A stretch of 64,000 nucleotides of DNA from Linum tenue (Eukaryota > Streptophyta > Magnoliopsida > Malpighiales > Linaceae): assembly GCA_946122785.1 (NCBI GenBank), contig CAMGYJ010000006.1:69813676-69877675 (forward strand), given 5' to 3'. The number at the start of each line of letters is the position of its first letter. The first letter of the stretch is position 1. Made by a program: the position numbers and the translations under genes. Shown piece by piece: positions 21,995-31,844 of this stretch. The notes beneath the pieces were generated by a model. The model was not told the DNA's origin. It did no database searches and saw only the letters and a program-made list of their open reading frames with translations.

Positions 21995-22149
21995 ATAAAT
22001 GAATTAACACGAGTTGTATCGATGTTAATGTTTTAAAAATGACTTAAATTTATTTTATCACCCAACTATGAATCTGACAAATGAACCACATGATTAATTA
22101 CTCTCATCATGTGGTAAAAAAGGGAACAATAAAACATAAAAAGAAAGGG

Positions 22150-23234
22150 GTGTGCCTACGGTGACATGCATGTCACGGTGACTTGCACTTTCCGGTCGAC
22201 CTCAGTTAGGATTAGGTCGACCTCATTTAGAATTCGGTCGATCTCATAAAAGATCTGATCGACCTCATTTAGGATTCGGTCGACCTCATATAGGATCAGG
22301 TCGACCTAATCTGTTGTTTCAGCGTAAAAACAGTTCATGGTGTCTACTTTGGATATTCATATCATACAATTGGCTAGATGGAAATTGAAGACTAATGACT
22401 TGTTTTGAAGCTGTAGTGTCCCTCTACGTATTGAAGTGATTGAGAGCTCGATAGGAAGTCCATATGACCATTTTTGAACCTCATCAAAAGGCTATGCCAA
22501 AACTGGGAAACTGCCTAGAAATGGCTAAGTCTGGAAACGTGTTTGTGAAGCCTATTTTGGAGCTCAATTCGAGAAGCATGAATGCGATTCGAGTCCAGGA
22601 GCCTCTACCACGTTAAATTGGATATGTTTTTATACAAATTCAAGGCATTGGATGAAAGATTGGATATTTGTAAGGCTTCAAACAAAAGGGTCGAAGTTGC
22701 TACGAAGGCTATTTTTCTGGCAGACTTCGAGCACAAGCAAGCCGCCAGAAAAACAGCCTCCGTAGCAACTTCGAGCCTTTTGTTTGAAGCCTTAAAGATA
22801 TTCAATCTTTCATCCAATGCCTTGCCTTTGTATAAAAAAATACGAAATTTAACGTGGTAGAGGCCCCTGGACTTGACTCGCATCCATGCTTCTCAAATTG
22901 AGCTCCAAAGTAGGCTTGACAAACACGTTGCCAGACTTAGCCATTTTCAGGCAGTTTCCCAGTTTTGGCATAGCCTTTTGGCCAGGTTCAAAAATAGTCT
23001 TCTGGACTTTCTATTGAGCTCCCAAGTACTTTAATGTGTAGAGGGACACTTCAGCTTCAAAACAAGCTTTTTATCTCCAATTTCCATCTAGCCAATTGTA
23101 AGATATGAATCTCCAAAGTAGGCACCATGAAACTGTTTTTATACTGAAACAACAGATTAGGTCGACCTCATCCTATATGAGGTCGACCGAAAAGTGCATG
23201 TTACTGTGACATGCATGTCACCGTAGCAAAGTCC
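22150..23234. mobile_element. Fold-back element of about 1.1 kb, almost entirely palindromic
   Basis: The two halves are inverted, diverged copies of each other meeting near 22730-22740, so a transcript would fold into one long hairpin. The ends share 'ctacggtgacatgcatgtcac' (left) and its inverse (right). An 11-bp direct repeat 'aaaagaaaggg' flanks it (22139-22149 and 23235-23245) and fits a Mutator-type 9-11-bp target duplication. Because of the palindrome, near-identical 92-codon frames read on both strands (22582-22860 plus, 22605-22883 minus); these are most likely by-products of symmetry. The left arm has about six 'tcgacct' units, the right arm only two. Confidence 0.85.
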
Positions 23235-23245
23235 AAAAGAAAGGG

Positions 23246-26200
23246 AACAATAACTTATACGGCCTTTCAAGCGACGGTCCATTGGAAAAAAGGTTACTCG
23301 TGAGACGTGAGAGGATGGTCAAAGGTCAAGCGTGATGTCTGACTAACACAAGATTCGTATCTTGGAGCTCAGGAATCTTGGATCTCATCTCATGAATGAT
23401 AATGTCATCAGTTGATTAATTAGTTACAGACTAAACAACGAACACAAGTTGCTAATCAAAGTTAATTATGTCAGTGATTCTCAATACCAAGTAGCCTCCT
23501 GTCTGTCGGAATGCGTTTTAATATTTGATACTATCACTTTAGGACGGTGTTCATCAAACGATTACACACATTCTTCTTTCCCCTTTTAGAATTATAAAGT
23601 AAATAAATGATAAATTATATAACAATTCTTAGAGCTGATCACAAGGTGGATTACGAAACAACTCGAAACGTAACACGCATAATCAAAAGAATTAAATCAA
23701 AATTACAATCTCTTATTCATGACCTGCATTCACCAACCTAAATGATTCCCACGAAAATAATACGCAACTGTATCATAGTCTTCGTATAAAATTTCGAAAT
23801 CACTTACCTTTTAAATTAGTCAAATCAGACCCTGGACTAATTGAGGATTGAGGTTCCCTATTTTGACTAATTTTCGTCCTTCCAAAGTTGTAAAATAAGA
23901 AAGTCTTGTGTTGAAATGAAACCCACAAAAATTATTCTCCTCTTTGGAAGGTTTTAGTTAACAGCCGAGACTTATGAATATGAAGGACCATTATTTATAC
24001 ATCAATCATAATGGTGGAATTTGTTTATGGAGGGGGAAATGAAGAGAGAGAGACTAGGAAAAATAGTAGTAAAGCTCAATAGAATAATATCAATGGCGAT
24101 CATACCAAACAAGTCAATATTTTCATCATTGAGTTGGCCATGATTGGCTTGGCTACCTCCTCAATATGCCATCCTCAATGGAAAATTATGTTTTGAGAAA
24201 ATAAAAGCAATTTTAATTGAGGAAAATGAGAGAATTGTAAAAGAATTAATTAAGGAACAGTTTGGAGGAGTTGTTGCTTTGCTAGCTCATTGTCAATGCT
24301 AGCTAATTGCCATGCTCCTCATCATCATTGTAGCTCATCATTTTGCTGTAAACAAAGAATGTTTAATACAATAGAGAACCAATGCTTTTGTTGGCAACCT
24401 AGGTTTGTGTTCTATAATCAGAGATGAGATGAAAGAAGTAATTGTGGAAGGAAAGGATTGACAATGGCTTGGAACAAAAGTTACAGGAAGGTTCAATCAA
24501 ATTCTGATTTTGCAAAGTCAATTGAAATCATCACAAAATGCTGAAGAAGATGATCATAGTCCATAGACAAGCGCTTATAGCTCAACTGTTTCGTATATAG
24601 AGAAAGCAAATCTTTGGACGACTTCAATTGGTAAAGTGCACGACTTTTTTTTTTTTGGCACACATCGCTTCAGTTAGAAAGATCCAAACTTGTTATATTG
24701 GCTTTCGTATGATGTAAAAATTAGGATGTATTAGCACGTCTCAAAAACTATCATCAATTTAGATTTTTTTATATAATTTTAAAAATCTTATAAAACACGT
24801 TGATGACGTGTAAAGTAAAAATACGCTAATACCAACTTTTTTTTTCTTTCTCTTTCCATTTATGATGAAATTTTTGAAGCACCACCACTACATGTGCTAG
24901 TATCTTTTATATTTTTACCCACATGAAACAAAATCTACTTGAATACGTATTTTTAGTGGGACTATGAAAAGGACAAGGCAGATTAGGCTGCAAAATGTAT
25001 AGAGGAACGAAAATTCGAGAATTATTATGTTGTTAGTAGCTTTCACATGGGCATAGTATTATTATATCTTCCCCCTCACATAAAAACATCCACAATAATC
25101 CAAAATACATACCCTTCATAAAAACCCAAAAGAATAGAAAGAGAAGAAGAAGAAGCCTTCCGAAAAATGCTTAGCATCGTTAACTTCTGACCATGACAAA
25201 ATGTTCTCATTCTAGATAACTGAAATTTAGTAACTTTGTTTGATAAATATCAGTGCAAGGTTCGAATCAAAACATGGTGTATGTTATCATTGCTCAAATT
25301 ATCAATAGATTAGCTCATTTGAGTTTTTTGGTAGTTTTTCTTAAGATGAAAATTTAGGAGTTAATTGGTATCACATTTTGCTAATTTTTTTACTAATTAA
25401 TTAGTAGCATTATATAGTAGTTGGTTAAAATCTTAACCTTTACCATTTCAAAAATTAATCGCTATTTTCTCCACTACAATCCAGATGGAATAGTTATTCA
25501 CTTATAATTTTCACAGCATTGCAGGAGTGTTCATATAGTTGTGAATTTGAATTGTTTGCGTAGTTTGCGTCTTTAAAATGAAGCACTTATTAAATTTTAT
25601 ACCCCCTTTTGGCGCAAATAAATAGGCGAGGTCCGCAAGAAAGTAAATAACACGAAAAAATTATTCGAAATTAAGTCGTCGTCAATACTAAAACACACTA
25701 GAGATAACGAGTATAAGGTAAATGTCAATTCAATTGATGGAAAACGATAAAAAAAATATATAATTACCTGAATATATATTTTCCAGGCATAATTAAATAA
25801 TGTCAAGACAAATTGTAACACTTCCCATTAAGAGATTAATTGTTGTCTTATTTAAAGAGAAATATAAGTAACTAAAATTAATGGAGAGGGGAGTGAAAAA
25901 AATAATGGTATTAGGACCTTAATCTCTCTTTCCTCTATAATGCTTCCCTTTTCCTTTCTTCTCCCACCATTAATTAATCGAATCAATAACAAGAATAATG
26001 ACAAGAATTTACAACAAAAAAGAGTTTCGCTGGCTTGCTAGCTCACTCGACTCGACTCAACTCAAACTCGGCCGATTCCGCCTCCACTCTGGTTCGAACC
26101 CCGGGACGACTCAGAATGGGTCAACAACTCGGCCCGACCACTCTGTTCTTTCAGCCATCTCCATCGGTAATCCTCCTCAAAAAAGGAAACTATACACTCT

Positions 26201-26290
26201 TCGCGTCAACTCGGCAGCAACCCCAACTCATCAACTCAGTGAAAACCCGGTATAGCAAACCAAAAAAATTATGCTAAACTAAACCCCGAG
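23246..26290. other. Intergenic; nothing recognised
   Basis: About 3 kb of AT-rich DNA with no supported gene. It contains poly(T) and poly(A) tracts (for example 24647-24656) and a GAA-rich patch near 25145. This is the 3'-side flank of the SAUR gene, which is transcribed leftwards. No conserved RNA gene was seen. Confidence 0.45.
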
Positions 26291-26347
26291 TCGACTCCCC
26301 GGGTCAGAAACCCAGAACCGAATCCGAAATTCCACCCGACCCAGTAA

Positions 26348-26800
26348 TCACCAGATTGTGGGTTTCTCCGCGAGCAGGGGACGCGACTCCGTCCACAAAT
26401 CCGACGGCTTCCGGCGAATCGAATGGCATTTCAGCTTGAGATCCTCCAAATTCGCGAATCGATTTGACCCGTCGGACTTGGCGATGTACCGGATGGCTTC
26501 CTCGAAGACGGATTCGTCGCAGGGGATGGTCAGGGGACCCTGGTTGTTGGAGAACCCGAACTCTTCCTCGGCTTGGGTCAGGAGCTTGACGAAGACCGGG
26601 TGGTTCAGGTACGTCGCACGGACGACGAATCTCCGGCAGCTCGAGCCGACGCAGACGGCGACGTGGCCGGAAGGGACGTCGGAGGGGATCTGCTTGTTGG
26701 TCGCCGAGGACACCCTGGCCTTGTTCCTCCACCGCCGCAGCAATTGGCGCAGCCGCACAATGTGGCGGATTTTGGCGCACTTGGAGAGTCCGGCCGACAT
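26348..26800 (-). CDS. SAUR family auxin-responsive protein (150 aa)
   Basis: This is an intronless gene, as is normal for SAURs. Basic N-terminal residues 9-30 (KIRHIVRLRQLLRRWRNKAR) are followed by the SAUR domain (about 40-107) with DVPSGHVAVCVG, CRRFVVRATYLNHPVF and AEEEFGF...GPLTIPCDE. The C-terminal extension ends with SDLWTESRPLL. The long C-terminus and RRWRNKAR start match the clade of Arabidopsis SAUR52/53-like proteins as I remember it; the exact orthologue is not established. SAURs act mostly by inhibiting PP2C.D phosphatases and so activate plasma-membrane H+-ATPases in cell expansion. The start ATG at 26800 sits just after a poly(T)/(A) tract and a TATA box lies 139-145 bp upstream. 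The GC-rich coding region stands out from the AT-rich surroundings. No defect was seen. Confidence 0.95.
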   Translation of the reverse strand: MSAGLSKCAKIRHIVRLRQLLRRWRNKARVSSATNKQIPSDVPSGHVAVCVGSSCRRFVVRATYLNHPVFVKLLTQAEEEFGFSNNQGPLTIPCDESVFEEAIRYIAKSDGSNRFANLEDLKLKCHSIRRKPSDLWTESRPLLAEKPTIW

Positions 26801-26938
26801 TTTTTTTTTGGAATTGGGAGGAGAGATTGAAATTTTGAATTTTCCCGAGAAAATCCGACGCTGTTTGGTTTCAGTTGGCAGAGAGAAAGTGAGGAGCGGA
26901 AAGGAAGGGGGAATTGGAAAGGGAAGGAGGGGCGGGGG

Positions 26939-26945
26939 ATTTATA
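26939..26945 (-). promoter_or_regulatory. TATA box of the SAUR gene
   Basis: Read on the minus strand it is 'tataaat', about 140 bp upstream of the ATG, with a pyrimidine-rich leader between. A bZIP-type 'tgacgtaa' word lies further upstream at 26978-26985. I found no TGTCTC auxin-response element in the first 450 bp. Confidence 0.75.
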
Positions 26946-26999
26946 GAAGATTGAGGTACGAGATTGCCCCTGGCTTTTGACGTAATTACGAGTTTGTTT

Positions 27000-28621
27000 T
27001 TTTTTTTTCCCTTTACCTATTTTGGTTCGGATTAGCGACGGGATTAAGGATTAGGGGATAGATACATAAATTAATAAATATTGTGTCTTGATAATTTGGA
27101 ACAGAAACATAAGCATATGATGTTGGGACAAAAACTAACTTGGGAAAAAAGATGTATAATTTTTATTGTTATGTAGTTAGTGAGTGCATGGGGGGAAATA
27201 TTTGTGCAGAGATTTGATACATTGAATTTGAGACTTGATGACAAAAATTAAGGAGGAGCTTAATGAGTGGGTAATGTGGTTCTGTTGTTTTGAGATTAAT
27301 GGCAGTTTGACTAGATTTTGTTTTACTCTCTCTAGCTAGCTTGTTTAATTTTTGGGACAATTAATGGAAAAAGAAACAGTTTAATTATCTGCTGGTGTTG
27401 TTAATCCTGTTATCAAAGTCCCCAAAGTTATAGCTACTAGCTCTATCTCCATATTTACTTAAGCTCCATTAAAGGGTTTCATGTTTCTGGGTATATAAAA
27501 TATATATAGTGTATTGCGTTATTGTTGGTCGTCACGTTAAATATTAACTAGAGATTATGACCTACCTAGATAATTTTTTGAAAAACCATATCGACAAAGG
27601 TCCAACCCACTCGCAAATCAGGATGATTTGTATCTGGTGTATTTAGTTATATGATTCCATGTTTATTTTTTGAACTTCAAGAATACAGAAGTTCAGATAT
27701 ATATACATGCAACTTCAAAATGAATAACTTCGCTATAAAAAAGGTGGGAAATGCTAGAACATAATTGTGTACTTGTGTTCCCCAAATCACCCAAGAACCA
27801 TCATATATCACTAAAATTAACAAGCCACCGGTCGTTTAGTCGATGATGACGACTTTATGTCTTCATCTATGTTTCGGTTTCACTATAGCGGTTGCAAGCA
27901 TAATCCAATTTGTGCTTTGTTTAACTTTCACGAGATCAAGATCAAGGCTAGCTAATCTGGGTTTGAAGTTGACATTAGTGTGTGCTAATTAAACGTACGT
28001 AGATCCTTTTTCCCGACAGCTAAATCATGTACATACAGATCGGATAATGTAGTGAAAACAAGCAAAGAAAATGACAGGAGAAAAGGGTATCTTTGCTAGA
28101 TAGGTAGCTAGTTATAAAACCAGGGGCTGATCATCAACTTGGGCAATCGTCTTGTACGCTCAACCGCCGACGGTCTCATCCCTTGCTATAATTAGAGTCA
28201 GGATACGCAAGTGGGTTTACTGATATTTGTGATTGCTCGTTGCGGATCGGATCAATTTATAGAACTCTATAAACTCTATTATGCTATATCTAATCATGAC
28301 ATGTCCATTCTAGTTAAACGGTGTAGTATAGTGGCACGAGGTAGTATTTAACTATTTATCGAGAGTCGTTAGATCTACTATGATTCTTGGCTTATCGATG
28401 GGCATGAAATTAAATTTCTATCAGACCACCCATCGCGTCCTATCCTCACCTTTCCAACGGGGACCAAACCTTAGATATTGAGGCAGGGGTGCTGATATAA
28501 ACGCGTTGTTACGGATCAGGAAATCGCTGAAATCAATAAAGTAAGAATACGAGTCGTAGCGGCTGATAGTCTGATTCAAGTCACATCAACAGGTGCCTCT
28601 TCAATCTCCATAACCTAAGTA
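27000..28621. other. SAUR upstream region and intergenic DNA
   Basis: About 1.6 kb with no second gene recognised. Any distal promoter elements of the SAUR gene would lie in its first part. Nothing else with a recognisable structure was seen before the hAT element. Confidence 0.45.
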
Positions 28622-28629
28622 CACCCAAG

Positions 28630-29282
28630 CAGTAGCGGATCCAGGGGGTGGCCACGGCCCAGCTCTCCTGATTTGGATCCGGAGTTAGTATAGCCCTTAT
28701 GAGTTTATCGGTTTTAGCTATTCGGCCGAGTGTTATTTTATAATGTGATTGTGTGTAATCAGGAAAATGGGTCAGATGAACAGATTCAAATCATAACTAA
28801 ATTTAGCCTAGAAATTCTAGCTCCAATGATACTCGTCTAAAGAAAAACAAATAATGAAACCTAAAATTCTAAAACGTAAAAGGCTAAAAGAAATATGAGG
28901 TTTGTTCCCTTGAAAAATTACTAGAGCCGTTGGTGGAAAATAGCGATAAACGCACAATACACAATTATTAGTCGTTGATTTGTCTAGTGTTTACATTGCC
29001 CGTTTCAACAACTACTATGGAGAGAACATTTTCAACAATGAAACAAGTGAAAAATGATTTGCGCGACAAAATTAGCAATGAATTTCCCGCCGATTGGTTA
29101 ACTATTTTATTTGAAAAAGAGTATGCTATTGGTATGGATGTAGACTCTATTATTGATGGATTCGCTATATTAAAAGATCGACGTTTACAATTGATGTTGT
29201 AAAAAAAACTATAATTTTTTACGATATCTAAATTTTAATGACATGTGACCCAATGCTCTACTATATCCTGGATCCGCCGCTG
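28630..29282 (+). mobile_element. Internally deleted hAT transposon
   Basis: The inverted ends 'cagtagcggatccagg' and 'cctggatccgccgctg' are flanked by a perfect 8-bp duplication CACCCAAG (28622-28629 and 29283-29290). At 653 bp it is far too short for a full hAT element, but it retains the 3' end of the transposase gene. It therefore arose by internal deletion of an autonomous copy. Confidence 0.94.
28975..29202 (+). pseudogene. hAT transposase C-terminal fragment (dimerisation domain)
   Basis: About 75 codons, with TTTMERTFSTMKQVKNDLR and DWLTILFEKEYA segments, match the C-terminal hAT dimerisation domain of transposases that resemble TTF-type/ZMYM zinc-finger proteins. An upstream stop in frame and the missing catalytic part show it is only a remnant. 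It ends at a natural TAA, close to the right end of the element. Confidence 0.88.
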
Positions 29283-29290
29283 CACCCAAG

Positions 29291-29585
29291 TTGAATACAA
29301 AAATCATGCACTTAATTACTTGAAAAAATCATATGAGAATATCATGTAATGTTTAAGTCAAGCCACCCATTCAATCCCTACATGCCTATGGTGACAACCC
29401 AAAAAATTGGGAATTTCTCCTCTTCAATCTCTAGGACCTTACAATCACCCAAATTAGAACCCAAGAACCATGAATCTTGATAATCATAGATAGAAAGTTG
29501 AAAGAAAGTGAATAAAGAAGAAGGATAAGACAAGTCCATGAGTAGAATCATCTTCTCCTCCTTGATTTGATCTTTCCTAGAGGTG
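29291..29585. other. Intergenic
   Basis: Nothing recognised. Confidence 0.4.
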
Positions 29586-29887
29586 GTAATTATCAATCCA
29601 ATCCACCAATCCATTAAAAATATCCACCTAATCCAATCCATTTATATTCAATCCATTTGATCCAAATCCAATTGGATTGGTGGGTTCATGGATTGATCCA
29701 TGGATCCAAATGACAAATTACGGTTTGGTACCTATACTTTTTATATTTTACATTTTGGTACCTAAAATTTTATTTTTTATACGAAAATATCATTGTAAAA
29801 TTACGTTGTAGTACCTAAATTTTTTCGTAATGACATTTTAGTACATAAACTTTTCACATTTTACATATTGGTCCATTGTGTTGCCAC
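29586..29887. repeat. Dispersed AT-rich repeat, 'ggtacctaaa' family
   Basis: Inverted 'aatccaatccacc' and 'ggattggtggg' words are followed by iterated phrases such as 'tttggtacctaaa'. Similar sequence recurs at 42955-43215, 43905-44260 and inside the hAT MITE at 45247-45762. It is probably a decayed member of that MITE group; ends and target duplication were not found. Confidence 0.55.
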
Positions 29888-30073
29888 TCATGTTGGTTTT
29901 AGTGTTCGATTTGTAGGACGACGTAACAATATGGTAGCCCATTTGATGGCTCGCAAGGCCCTTTCATTGTACCCGACTATGAGTCGTTTCTTTGATTTTC
30001 AGGTCTGGCTGAATTCCAGGATGTAACTTGTTTTTTCAATCAATATATGATTATCTTTTGTTATAAAAAAAAG
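29888..30073 (+). pseudogene. LINE 3' fragment, end of an RNase H domain
   Basis: One frame reads RFVGRRNNMVAHLMARKAL, the last motif of the RNase H domain found in plant LINE ORF2. It then reaches a stop, a short 3' UTR and an A-run (about 30065-30073). It is a severely 5'-truncated insertion. No target duplication could be defined. Confidence 0.72.
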
Positions 30074-30170
30074 CGTTGAACAACTCATGATAACTTGAGT
30101 GATTTACTCTCAACAAAGAGATAATACATACAAGCACTTCTACTATGCTTTAAAGCATTGGTCCTTTAAA
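30074..30170. other. Intergenic flank of the hairpin array
   Basis: 'tgctttaaagca' at about 30146-30157 is echoed by 'tgctttaaagta' near 30367 beyond the array, so the array may be the core of a small element. Confidence 0.4.
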
Positions 30171-30340
30171 GTACAAATTTAAATTGTACCATAAGAGAAT
30201 ATGTACATTTCAACTTCAAATTGTACCATAGCATAAATGTACAACTTTAGTTTGTACCATAAAGAGATTTATGCAAAAGAGTATAGATACAACACGAAGT
30301 TGTACCATAACGTTATTAAAAGTACAACTTCAAGTTGTAC
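30171..30340. repeat. Array of five short hairpins sharing a GTAC...GTACCATA motif
   Basis: Five imperfect palindromes of 19-24 bp start at 30171, 30203, 30239, 30287 and 30322. Each is built like 'gtacaacttcaagttgtac' and each is followed by 'cata'. The spacers differ in length and sequence (starts 32-48 bp apart), unlike a CRISPR array. No coding role is seen. Confidence 0.75.
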
Positions 30341-30648
30341 CATAAAGACAAAATACCAAACCACCAATGCTTTAAAGTATTGTAAAATTCCTCAATACAT
30401 AGCATGTTTACGATATATGCATAAGTGTTTATTGAATTTCTCTACTAACAATCACCATTTCCTTAAAAAGATTGAATATTGAGTTTCCTAGCTACATTTA
30501 TTAACCGATCGATTTGTTCATTGAGCACGTAAGACTGACTGACTTGTTGGTAACCATCTCCCTTGGTCACTCAACTTTCCTTCTAAATAGATTTTTGTAT
30601 TTTCTTTCAAAGATTATATAGATCTCCTCGTTAGATTTCTCTATTCCA

Positions 30649-30977
30649 GAAAGCTGGGTAGAGCAGATTAAACTACATCCGGTCTCGACGGGCATTGGTC
30701 ATGACATCCCAATTTGGAGGCTTACTCCTAATGGAAAGTTCAGCTTGAAATCGGCATACGAGATAACAGACAACGAGGAGAGGCCAGGCGGATCGCATCC
30801 GGTTTGGAGGGCAGTTTGGAAGATCCCGACAACCCAACGGATCCGATCTTTCTTTTGGCTTTTTGTGCATGATAGACTGTTGACAAATGGTGAACGCTTC
30901 CGGAGGCACCTTAGCGCAACGAAGACCTGTCCTATATGTGATCATGAGCTGGAAAGTGCATTACACGTGGTGAGGGA
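30649..30977 (+). pseudogene. LINE ORF2 fragment, 5' part (zf-RVT region), cut by Copia-2
   Basis: The frame is open from the truncated 5' end. It encodes PIWRLTPNGKFSLKSAYE, then WRAVWKIPTTQRIRSFFWL and CPICDHELESALHV, the zinc-binding region between reverse transcriptase and RNase H in plant LINEs. It stops at 30977, exactly where the Copia-2 LTR begins, and resumes at 38385. The LINE left its own target duplication 'agatttctctattcca' (30633-30648 and 39248-39263). Confidence 0.92.
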
Positions 30978-31801
30978 TGTAGGAAGATTTGGGAAATCGG
31001 AGACAGTCGACAAAATAGCTCGTTGGGAATAAATCATCTTCCTAGAATCTTGGAAATCAAGTCGAAATCAATCAACTGATTGATTGCATAATCACAGCAC
31101 AAGAATCACTCCTTTGATCAAGCATTGCAAATAAGGAAGGTTCCATCTCACCTCCTCCTCATCTATAAAAGGGACTGAAACGTATTGCCTCTTCACTTTT
31201 GTGAGAGAACGGAAAAGGGTTTCTAAACAAAAGAGTTTAACAAAGGGGAAGAGGTTCTTTGCTAGTGGCTGATACAAATTCCGGAGTTTGGAATTTGGGT
31301 TGTTTATTCGTCATTCTACTTTGTTTCTAGAATTTCTTTCTTTGAGTCTTTATTTCGATTTTCTTCTTTTGTACTTGTAAGTTAGATCGTAAAGAAAATA
31401 AAATAGAGTCGTAGGTGTGGACGTAGCCCATTGCACCAGGGTGAACCACGTTAAAAATATCGTATGTTCTTTAGATTTCTGCACTTTTCTTTTCGTACTT
31501 CATCTTCCATATCAATTCTCTATTTTCCAAGGATTTTGATCCAAGGAAGAAAACAGACCTAAGTGTTCTCTATATTGGTCTGCTCGGCTGGGCTTACCAA
31601 TCCTCAAGCCCATCTCAACTTTGGCTTTTTGCTAATAGATTTCAAGTGGGCTTGAGAAGCTGTGGCCCGAACTGAAGGGGAGAATCAGAACGAAAAACAC
31701 TGAAGGACCTCTCCTCTCCTTCATTTTCGATCTTCTTCCTCTTCTGCTTCTTCTTTACTTTCCCAAACTTACAATCTCTAAAATCGGTCCCTTTGATTTC
31801 A
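30978..31801 (+). repeat. Copia-2 5' LTR
   Basis: It starts 'tgtaggaag' and ends 'gatttca'. TATA box 'tataaaa' lies at 31164-31170 and 'aataaa' at 31397-31402. A small inverted repeat 'caaattcc/ggaatttg' lies at 31275-31297. Confidence 0.95.
31164..31170 (+). promoter_or_regulatory. TATA box of the Copia-2 LTR promoter
   Basis: 'tataaaa' lies 187 bp into the LTR and is conserved in the 3' LTR (37742-37748). Confidence 0.65.
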
Positions 31802-31803
31802 AT

Positions 31804-31815
31804 TGGTATCAGAGC
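31804..31815 (+). other. Copia-2 primer-binding site (initiator tRNA-Met)
   Basis: 'tggtatcagagc' lies two bases after the LTR end, identical to the Copia-1 site. Confidence 0.95.
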
Positions 31816-31844
31816 CAATCCCTTGATTGAGCTACATACTGCCA

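Noticed and set aside
22582..22883. Two overlapping 92-codon genes on opposite strands
   Set aside because: They are the same sequence read through the palindrome; no start context or domain supports real genes.
22150..23234. MIRNA precursor
   Set aside because: The hairpin arms are hundreds of bp long with transposon-like direct repeats outside; no known miRNA sequence was recognised.
26060..26110. tRNA-like T-loop 'ggttcgaacc'
   Set aside because: No anticodon arm, acceptor stem or A box can be built around it.
26358..26954. 198-codon frame on the plus strand opposite the SAUR gene
   Set aside because: It is a shadow of the GC-rich SAUR coding region, with no domain of its own.
30171..30340. 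CRISPR-like array
   Set aside because: This is plant nuclear DNA; the repeats are short degenerate palindromes with irregular spacing and no cas genes.
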